From positions 1 to 64,000 of the forward strand of contig NZ_NCII01000011.1 in the NCBI RefSeq assembly GCF_002256775.1: a DNA stretch of 64,000 bases, read 5' to 3'. Below the pieces are notes generated by a model, which saw only the letters and a program-made list of their open reading frames with translations, had not been told where the DNA came from and did not search any database. The position numbers were made by a program, and so were the translations under genes. Positions 61,401 to 64,000 of this stretch are shown in pieces (position 1 is the stretch's first letter; the number at the start of each line of letters is the position of its first letter). The stretch is from Novosphingobium sp. 17-62-19. GTDB taxonomy: Bacteria > Pseudomonadota > Alphaproteobacteria > Sphingomonadales > Sphingomonadaceae.

Positions 61401-64000
61401 ACCTTGTCCAGGGCATCGAGGAATACAGCTTCAACGCTGACGTCCTCACTTTTGCGACGCTCGGCGCAGGCCGTGTCACCGATCTTTCCGCCTCTTTGGT
61501 GGATGAAACCGTGCTCGTCGCAACACCGTTCGAGGCACGTGTGACCGTTGGGGACGACATCCTCGATACCGGCGCGGGCAACGACACCATCGACAGCGGC
61601 GCGGGCAACGATCGCATCGATAGCTTCGAAGGCAACGACAACGTCCAGTCTGGCGAAGGCAATGACGTGGTCATGGCTGGCACAGGCAACGACACCGTCG
61701 ATGGCGGTGCAGGCGATGATCAGCTCTTCGGCGAGGATGGCGATGACTTCATTGAAGGCGGGGCCGGACTTGACGAAATCTTCGGCGGCTTCGGCGCTGA
61801 CACGCTCTTCGGTGGCGATGACGCCGACGTGATCCGTGGCGGTAACAACGATGACGCCCTCTTCGGCGGCGCGGGCAACGATGATCTGCGCGGTGAACAT
61901 GGCAATGACTCGATCACCGGCGGCGATGGCAATGACGTGATCGTCGATAGCGAAGGCACCAACATGCTGTTGGGAGGTATCGGCAATGACAGCATTACCG
62001 GCACTGGCACGCTCTACGGCGAACAGGGCGACGATACCCTTTCGGGCAGCGGCGCGCTTTACGGAGGCTCCGGCGAAGACCTGATCAACGGGTCGGGCAC
62101 GCTCGATGGTGGTGATGACGATGACGTGATCAACGGCAGCAATGGCGATGACATGATCTTCGGCGGCAGTGGCAACGATACGATCAACACCGGCAGCGGG
62201 GCTGACGTGGTCGATGCAGGTGCCGGGGATGACAGCATCACTGGCAGCACCGGGAACCAGACCGTCAATGGTGGTACCGGCAACGATGTGTTCCACATCG
62301 CCGGTCTGCGCTCACAGTTCACCGTCACCTACGATGGCGTTGGCGGCTACATCGTGGTCGATAACTTCCCTGAAAACGGGGACTTCGGTCAGGATTATCT
62401 GGTCGGCGTCGAAGCCATCCAGTTCTCGGATCAGCTCTTCGTGCTCACACCGGGCGAAGTGGGTGACAACTTCGATGGCACCGAAAACGCAGACGTCTAC
62501 AACGGCAACGCCGCCGATAACGTTGCGCGTGGCTTTGGCGGTAATGATACGCTGTCGGGCAACGAAGGTGACGATACGCTCTATGGCGATGCCGGGAATG
62601 ACAGCCTCTATGGCGGGGCCGACAACGACCTGCTTGATGGTGGTGACGGCAACGATCTGATGGCCGGCGGCACGGGCGACGATGTTTACCGTGTGAGCAA
62701 TGCCGATGATACCGTGGTCGAAGGTGTCGATGAGGGCACAGATACCATTGAATCCGAGCTCGCCACTTACTCGCTGGCGGCAGCGGCGAACGTGGAGAAC
62801 CTCGTTTACACCCGCGATTTCGGGAACTTTACCGGCACCGGTAACGATCTCGATAACCAGATCACGGGCGGTGATCAGAACGATACGCTGGACGGCGGAC
62901 TAGGGGCTGATACGCTCATCGGCCTTGGCGGCAACGACCGGTACTTTGTCGACAATGCTGGCGATGTGGTCACCGAAGCGGTCGATGAAGGCACGGACTC
63001 CGTCTATGCCACGATCAACCACACCCTCGCGGCCAATGTCGAAAACCTCTATCTGGTTGAAGGTGCGGCGGGAGCCATCGAGGCGACCGGCAACGATCTG
63101 GACAACGCACTCTACGGCAACAGCGCAGACAACCTCCTCGATGGTGGGGTGGGTGCTGACCTGATGTATGGCGGCAGCGGCAATGATACTTATGTCGTCG
63201 ATAATTTGGGTGATCAGATTGCTGACAGCGCAGGTGACATGGATACGGTGCAGACCGTTCTCAATACTTACGTCTTGTCGAATGCAGTCGAAAATCTCGT
63301 GTTCGTTGGGGCTGGTAATTTCAACGGTACAGGCAATTACAAGGCTAATCTGATCCAGGGTGATGTGGGCAACGATACACTCGACGGTGGCTTTGGTGCC
63401 GATACATTGGTCGGCAGCGCCGGTGATGATACCTACTACATCGACCAAAGCGACGACGCAGTGGTCGAACTGATCGGCGAAGGCAATGACAGGGTCATCG
63501 CTGCAAAAAGCTGGACTCTGGCGGCAGGCATGGAAGTAGAACGGATCGAGGCTGTTACCGGTTCAGCCAATGTCCATTTGACCGGCAATGACCTTGCCAA
63601 CGTACTGGTTGGCAACAATGCCGGAAACCGCCTCGATGGCGGTGCTGGTGTCGATACGATGATCGGTGGCCATGGCAACGACATCTATGTTGTCGACAAT
63701 CTCGGCGACGTGGTGGACGAAACCGGCGGCAGCGGTGTCGACACTGTGGAGGCGTCGATCAGTTATGCACTGGCAGACACCTTGGAGAACCTCATTTTGT
63801 TGACCGGAGGTCTGATCGGCACAGGAAACGCATTGAACAACCTCATCAACGGTAGCAGTGGGGTGGATCGCCTCTTTGGTCGTGAAGGCGCAGACCGGAT
63901 CTTCGGCAACGACGGTGACGATCTCATCCGTGGTGGTGACCAGAATGACACTATCGAAGGTGGCAACAACAACGACACCCTGTACGGTGAAGAAGGCAAC
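46496..64000 (+). CDS. Giant RTX repeat protein, type I secretion substrate (incomplete at window end)
   Basis: The frame is open from ATG 46496 (GGAG about 9 bases upstream) to the window edge: 5835 codons with no stop, and frame checks at many points are consistent. It has no signal peptide. The protein is dominated by well over a hundred calcium-binding nonapeptides of the GGxGNDxLY type. Between them are one N-terminal and five near-C-terminal VENL-type modules, ten modules resembling the type I secretion target region, seven DFTVT...DTLxGVE modules, and a nidogen-like domain. No enzymatic domain was recognised in the visible part. It is divergent from a complete ABC-HlyD-TolC set, so it is most likely exported to the cell surface or medium as an adhesin, surface-layer or matrix protein. 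The C-terminus lies beyond the window. Confidence 0.92.
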   Translation, partial: MDVLGTNNDDILNGTEAAELIEGLEGNDELNGLGGNDLLDGGPGDDQMSGGSGDDVYRVDSPNDVVIEQEGEGTDTVVVTSAFPEGNYFGLSENVENLTFEVSAYQTADGNSLNNVIETTATEYFQISAGDGDDNVTAAAASGTGSIDGGDGNDSLTGSATTNVFTDENGYVSVDREYLYGGNGDDAIFGGGGLDEIYGGDGNDQITGSDGSVEASVDIFGNLQEAQGDRIDGGDGNDTLSGGEGNDLIETGIGEDTVFGGAGDDVITAYDYTGTGPDTLYGGEGNDYIEVSSEGSQVFGDAGHDTLRSNNQGAASFFGGEGHDSFVQIIGNDHADTMEGGAGYDRFVLNSYLSGTVDVINGFQTVDTGDGIDTIDLHEFLRNGGLGNYTYGTNPFQTGHMQLVQDGADVLLQVDYNGSASEWQTVLQLTNVDLNDWQIGNLSPPLARNGTGFSTSSNGGEDDDYLFGTGETDAISGGGGADRISGGWGDDVLNGDAGDDLIDGGEGADQLFGGDGNDVFGDSPLSNLELRVNKPASIVGDDSAANYRNENDRGDFRDGQVDIMTGGAGADIYYLEYNNNDNESVDIITDFDVNEDVLGLARLLEQGYIYSDSNPFENGTLQAVQDGADTIIRLYGYLDLVRLQNLDAESLTGANIDLGFPLVGEPQTLTGTEGSDSLYGGFGPDTIEALAGDDYADGGNASDFIEGGLGNDNLYGGLGNDTIHGGDEGVYVSPLPADLGGYFGTLSNALVNGLGGTAGFGEETVGRNDDGSFFLDFPAEFDATDWVVEGNTLSGFSLSNNGSVSFDGLTIYLVPADLDTRSTGMSASPGGNSTGSNLVWYDFDSENSTITVTWDDVGRYSFGTVPVAAQAQITALGGGEFDIVLRYEAQGFSIGNPYVQLGGTTYSLPISSGLHVNEGNIGQPGVWAFQIRDGVVIGLPTNGDGNDYLDGGDGNDTLYGGTGRDSLYGGQGDDTLYGGVGDDSLYDYNGNNALYGGDGNDYLSAENGVSTVDGGAGNDDINYYAPYNGDGGSEASFSAFAAAIDVEIPASGTVLGGDGDDNIQINGGPVDVYGGAGDDNIQTYGGSGIVDGGDGNDTFDYVGYSAESRTYTGGEGADTYHYRGFDFSNAPGVVVVTDFATGPEGDTFDLTNFGYAPNYEYGSNPFATGHLRLEQQGDDAVILGDYDGADGTEHDFIELVRFQNTLVDDFVPENFGGFDPAADESLNVVGTEDADELYGGAAGDTISGLGGNDTIYGGNGPDQIDGGAGYDALYAGSGDDTVLTGPDGATVFGGEGADTVTGSEAYDEIYGEGGDDQIDAGAAGDYVEGGAGSDTLTGGDGDDTLIGGSNSGGSSDDGDTIYGGAGNDTIYLDHAYYGGGDSGSDVVEGGEGDDTIVLRAYASSTSYDSGTDQVDGGAGEDTFMQVGVGPGIATLTGGEGIDTYHVGNPGSGSSTDVVTDFIAGDGGDRIDFGALSFSGLTGDESPFTNGYLRFVQDGPDTLFEYDASATGNWVTLMRLEGVDATNLTRANLAQNWSPDGLGIVINDDENGNTLSGTNDGDTILGNGGNDAIYGAGGADQIDAGAGVDTVYGGSGADTIVGGDDTGYLYGDAGNDTIDGGSSADDIRGGEGDDVVRGGDGADTLENYYGGGGNDEVYGGGGNDVIYLSYGGADYGTDTVDGGAGDDQIRDISAGAGFTTVTGGEGRDTYVFTYLSTSYAVDTVTDFQTGPGGDLLDFSAVSFSNLPSNRNPFVTGHIRLVADGADTLVQYDQDGAEGASSNFFTILRLQGVAPEALTRDNFTQGFSPDGAGLILIGDEEANTLTGTPDPDTITGNGGDDLIYGGAATDIIDAGSGNDTVYGGDDNDQIAGGAGYDTLYGDGGNDTIDLGADSDGGVIVGGTGDDGLTGSDGDDTIYGGSGNDAITANGGNDTIFAESGDDTVYGGEGADSIYGGGQAADLLYGGEGNDRLENTQGALYGGDGADELYLSGAGGGTADGGAGDDFFTWLTLGGGTADRFTGGDGRDTYRPYYFNASYTVDVITDFTGGTGGDLLDIAYLIASLSNYAGGTNPFGSGHLRFVADGADTLLQIDPDGSADGWNTVLRLENLDPTTLVRDNIVQAFSPTGVDGVTINDSDDASNLSGTADDDTISGNGGDDTINALAGNDTVFGGDGADTINGGLGDDTLAGDAGNDTISGEGGDDIITGGAGADSLYGGVDDDTIDGGTENDYIDGGAGSDILSGGDGNDTIYSGSGPNDEVYGGAGDDYLSGSAGSHVEGGEGNDTLVIAGAGATFLGDAGDDTFLQVSHDDGAADTLTGGAGRDTYQIYYVSASHTADTVTDFAPGAGGDVLDISLVLASMSGLSADNPFVAGFMRLVSNEELTATLVQVDVNGGADSWQTVLVLEGVAPEDLTRENFAPQHAPDGSGIEIIDGPDSSTLTGTSGDDAIYGGAGADSLYGGSGSDLLDGGTENDGIYAGRGNDFAFGDAGADSVFGEAGDDEVYGGEGNDYVYGGAGNDALFGGAGNDYLADTEGSNTFDGGDGDDQFASVGLGTDVDTFTGGSGRDSYALSWSASSALDVVTDFATGVGGDIIDINYVGGVYLGGDNPFLRGFLRLQQDGADTLLQFNADGIGDDWQDVLRLAATNAGDFSYDNFAPQFGPDGTGATIIGTAGGETLIGTISNDTIEGREGSDAIYGGVGTDILRGEDGNDTLDGGAGDDSLFGGIGNDSFVDLFGANTIDGGEGEDQFYYVGGSTQVDALTGGTGSDTYHISWVSGRPADVVTDFAAGVGGDVINVSTVNSVGYSSAVNPFVTGYMRLLQDGLDTVLQYSADGTGTIWESVLRLQNVDAATLNYANFSPQFGPDGAGITINDGPMSNSLYGTPSNDTIFGNDGSDGLYGQLGDDKLYGGNGADYLTGVGGNDELYGGIGNDTLIDIDGANLIDGGEGNDTFQQVGYGDTGSQMTGGTGSDSYQLLWRAGGMTDVITDFTTGPGGDTLYLHSILSQSIGYTSGENPFLTGHLALVQDGSDVLLMFDRDAAGAGEAVALVRMLNVSVGDFTLDSFEPNFSPGGEGVTLEGTSAGEVFYGTASNDTISGLGGADTIYAGSGDDTVYGGTGPDNLQGGQGNDALFGGDGNDTIVDSLGTSTVSGGEGDDYISVAGGTVHGDEGDDTIQANGAGDYYGDSGRDTLSGSGTLYGGDDADVVTVSADGGTGYGDAGNDDVRGGNGAQSLYGGDGVDTMRGGTGNDLLSGDAGDDELNGEAGDDALQGGTGYDSARYFGNRADFTVTDNGDGTFTVTDDRPGSPAGTDTLQGVEVLVFDDQELPLATFAGYTWYGSSADDSIPGTPLYVQPGAIIPGGEPGFDISNPVTDYDLMGDDTIYAGPGFDQINGGGGNDTLFGQGGPDVLYGNTGNDTLHGEEGDDDLYGGSGLDTIYGGEEDDVISGGLHDDTLYGGNNNDTITDFEGTNLIHGDAGADVLAGSGTIYGGLGADSVNVTGTGYGDGGNDSVTGTGEMRGGDGDDSVSGTGVLYGDAGNDALTPFGSSTAYGGDGNDSFGQSLLHEGDATYYGGAGDDAISIIYGSDTAFGDDGDDTISASSVSGDNALSGGAGEDLITGGAGNDTIDGGANDDVAVYARTRGDFTVTQNGAGGYTVVDNHGNEGQDDVTDVETLRFTDVDFQVTDGNTGLTLGGDADANLISGTQFDDIVHGEGGDDQIETGSGNDRIFGGEGADRIEADGSNVPGVIADFGGIGNDVVYGGGGDDVISSGGGYDIVHGDDGNDTIDGGAGDDQLFGNAGDDAIYGGEGADRITDTEGTNLIEGGAGADIITGYGVVRGGDDNDTIIGDGQLFGDAGDDTLTGTGELDGGEGNDTIATTYSVAYGGDGNDTIRGWTGYYYSSGSETLYGGSGDDAINGGFGADIIVGGAGDDDLTGAEHDDQIYGGSGYDKAYYAANIGEYTFTDLGAGQFEYLSATFRITGNGDGTVTVVDLRSGSPLGTDTLYGVELFVFNDDELANPYPTDPNFGLTITGTPFDDILIGDSGDDTVTGFAGNDRLFGDDGNDLLVAGLGNDVLDGGSGNDDLRGDEGIDHIYAGAGSDIVSGGADNDIIYGGQGADQISGDGGDDQIYDENGLNIVHGNDGNDIIQADGDVYGDAGADRIGNFYNYAEGSIYGGADNDTIYAAGALASGGAGDDTILSVTALTHGDDGNDSVKGSGELHGDDGDDTIMVYAGATGYGDAGNDYLRGATLYEISADGSQTFYGGSGNDTIRGDQVVYGVGAVVGNGTDPFAHNGDDTIDGGDDTDTAAYAERRDRYTVVRNAEGVLNVIANFTSEGTDTLTGVEQLAFTDMTIGEGDAGLTITGTAADDSLSGTTQDDVILALDGNDSVLAGAGNDHVYGGLGDDTISGEAGNDVLLGEAGNDLIQGGAGLDQIIGGEGNDTLEGEDGNDFISGGVGDDILSGGAENDVLIDSEGNNVLSGDDGDDTISGTGVLYGGQGNDSLNGNGDLYGGTGNDAIRGYGRVFGDDGDDQLQGGFEIYGGAGNDSIIAEGTTLAEGGDGDDLIAPWAYNDGDGTFSGNAGNDTLYGGLGTDSLSGDDGNDTLYGGQGHDRLSGGAGGDSFYGGGGDDKIYGGGQTEENPDVVYYYGNRNDYTIVTIDGKTIVTDNRPGSPDGVDTLYGIYDVRFLDADYVTSPNYGVEVNGTEGDDVINDHSAPNPPLINLGSGDDFVRGNGGNDLIEGLAGSDTLYGGDGNDTINGGTEADSIYGDAGADVLSGNDGDDEVTGGTGTDTLYGGQGEDALYGGTEDDNLYGGTQNDLLLGGDGNDLLDGGADDDYLLGMSGNDTLYGGAGDDTLVGGAGDDILIDTSGANVLDGSEGNDSITGTGDLYGGLGDDSLTGGAGSQNLYGGVGSDSYVTGDGDDVILDTGEPSDIDRVSYGAARSTFTVAQDNDGMRIVDNRGNGGDDLVQGIEEYSFNADVLTFATLGAGRVTDLSASLVDETVLVATPFEARVTVGDDILDTGAGNDTIDSGAGNDRIDSFEGNDNVQSGEGNDVVMAGTGNDTVDGGAGDDQLFGEDGDDFIEGGAGLDEIFGGFGADTLFGGDDADVIRGGNNDDALFGGAGNDDLRGEHGNDSITGGDGNDVIVDSEGTNMLLGGIGNDSITGTGTLYGEQGDDTLSGSGALYGGSGEDLINGSGTLDGGDDDDVINGSNGDDMIFGGSGNDTINTGSGADVVDAGAGDDSITGSTGNQTVNGGTGNDVFHIAGLRSQFTVTYDGVGGYIVVDNFPENGDFGQDYLVGVEAIQFSDQLFVLTPGEVGDNFDGTENADVYNGNAADNVARGFGGNDTLSGNEGDDTLYGDAGNDSLYGGADNDLLDGGDGNDLMAGGTGDDVYRVSNADDTVVEGVDEGTDTIESELATYSLAAAANVENLVYTRDFGNFTGTGNDLDNQITGGDQNDTLDGGLGADTLIGLGGNDRYFVDNAGDVVTEAVDEGTDSVYATINHTLAANVENLYLVEGAAGAIEATGNDLDNALYGNSADNLLDGGVGADLMYGGSGNDTYVVDNLGDQIADSAGDMDTVQTVLNTYVLSNAVENLVFVGAGNFNGTGNYKANLIQGDVGNDTLDGGFGADTLVGSAGDDTYYIDQSDDAVVELIGEGNDRVIAAKSWTLAAGMEVERIEAVTGSANVHLTGNDLANVLVGNNAGNRLDGGAGVDTMIGGHGNDIYVVDNLGDVVDETGGSGVDTVEASISYALADTLENLILLTGGLIGTGNALNNLINGSSGVDRLFGREGADRIFGNDGDDLIRGGDQNDTIEGGNNNDTLYGEEGN
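46652..46849 (+). repeat. N-terminal VENL-type RTX module (copy 1)
   Basis: Residues 53-118 of the RTX protein: GDDVYRVDSPNDVVIEQEGE, then SENVENLTFE and NSLNNVIET. It is the same module type that recurs five times near the end of the visible gene, so this family brackets the protein. Confidence 0.75.
47567..55717 (+). repeat. Ten copies of a T1SS target-like module (block A)
   Basis: Ten modules of about 75-100 residues follow the scheme D-V-x-TDF-x-G-x-GGD-x-LD ... NPF-x-TG-x-x-RLVQDGADTLLQ ... W-x-TVLRL-x-x-V ... FSPDG. Positions: 47567-47857, 48251-48478, 49892-50155, 50861-51121, 51656-51928, 52610-52882, 53504-53776, 54230-54490, 54836-55099 and 55445-55717. The first three are the most divergent. 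The last seven start 606 to 954 bases apart, with RTX runs and a lead-in of the type LTGGxGRDTY between them. The pattern resembles the domain usually found once at the C-terminus of type I secretion substrates (VCA0849-like subclass). Confidence 0.78.
48680..49309 (+). other. Nidogen-like (NIDO) domain inside the RTX protein
   Basis: Residues about 729-938 contain no RTX nonapeptides. The stretch has GFGEETVGRNDDGSFFLDFP, NNGSVSFDGLTIYLVPADLD, then NSTITVTWDDVGRY and GGGEFDIVLRYE. This order (N-G-x-x-F, acidic P-AD-x-D-x-R, TVTWDNVG-like, FQ/FDIVL) resembles a nidogen-type extracellular domain, usually found in adhesion-related proteins. Identification is by pattern only. Confidence 0.6.
56321..62449 (+). 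repeat. Seven copies of a DFTVT/GVE RTX-associated module (block B)
   Basis: Seven modules of about 50-70 residues share the pattern (R/N)-x-D-(F/Y)-T-V ... V-x-D-x-R/N ... G-x-D-x-L-x-G-V-E-x-L-x-F-x-D. Positions: 56321-56479, 57392-57550, 58343-58549, 59414-59560, 60425-60574, 61304-61453 and 62285-62449. They are about 830-1070 bases apart with RTX runs between. Copies of this module are frequent in RTX proteins of alphaproteobacteria. Block B begins only after block A ends. Confidence 0.75.
62675..63853 (+). repeat. Five consecutive VENL-type modules (block C)
   Basis: Five modules of about 65 residues: 62675-62869, 62930-63118, 63170-63361, 63413-63613 and 63665-63853. Each follows GNDTYVVDNxGDVV, an acidic EGTDTV stretch, (N)VENL, then GTGNxLDN and a return to RTX repeats. 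Copies 4 and 5 are slightly altered (EVERIEAV, TLENLILL). They are spaced nearly regularly, about 240-255 bases start to start. Confidence 0.78.

Noticed and set aside
48071-62296. Several long minus-strand open frames (up to 670 codons) inside the RTX gene
   Set aside because: They are translations of the RTX repeats in reverse and show only periodic Ala/Ile/Val/Asp patterns such as IAAIDRVI. The plus strand is continuous and has true RTX motifs.
46496-64000. The repeated DNA as a CRISPR array or satellite
   Set aside because: The repeats vary at third positions, have no constant spacer length and encode conserved RTX peptides in one open frame.

Overview
The window looks like chromosomal DNA of an alphaproteobacterium of the order Sphingomonadales, most likely Novosphingobium or a close relative. 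This rests on overall GC richness, the DUF3333-type PstA, a CYP101-like cytochrome P450, a Coq4-type protein, the PstSCA/PhoR layout, and housekeeping genes (recJ, leuA, ilvBNC, purL, ispA, queA) that read as typical sphingomonad proteins. No phage genes, transposases, CRISPR arrays or rRNA were seen.

Region 1 (1-4.9 kb, minus strand) is a phosphate-starvation cluster: phoR, then pstS, pstC, pstA and the first bases of pstB. A near-consensus Pho box overlaps the phoR stop codon just upstream of pstS. pstC appears broken near its 3' end: its conserved C-terminal tail survives in another frame after an apparent internal deletion.

Region 2 (5.0-14.8 kb, minus strand) is a five-gene, probably co-transcribed cluster of exported DUF11-type proteins. 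It has three small or medium DUF11 proteins, a 1686-residue protein with DUF11, SdrD-like and Ig-like domains plus a predicted outer-membrane barrel, and a 560-residue Calx-beta/DUF11 protein translationally coupled to it. An AT-rich 324-base promoter region with a CtrA-like site lies upstream. I regard this as an undescribed cell-surface system.

Region 3 (14.8-46 kb) is mostly housekeeping. It starts with two tRNA-Glu genes that differ only at the wobble base, then recJ, several hypothetical proteins including an AHH-type nuclease-like protein, nitronate monooxygenase, an amidohydrolase, leuA (with an apparent N-terminal deletion and frameshift), epoxide hydrolase, YceI, an I78-type inhibitor, ilvC-ilvN-ilvB, miaA, serB, a ferric-reductase-like membrane protein, a Coq4 family protein, purL, DUF2177, xseB-ispA-coaD, a cyclophilin, queA and a P450. 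Two intergenic regions hold perfect long inverted repeats.

Region 4 (41.3-64 kb) is a type I secretion locus. TolC-, HlyD- and ABC-exporter genes (minus strand) are divergent from one giant RTX gene (plus strand) that is open for 5835 codons and runs off the window. The RTX protein is built from three families of repeated modules and contains one nidogen-like domain. Ten tandem copies of a module resembling the usually single C-terminal target region of type I substrates are its most striking feature.
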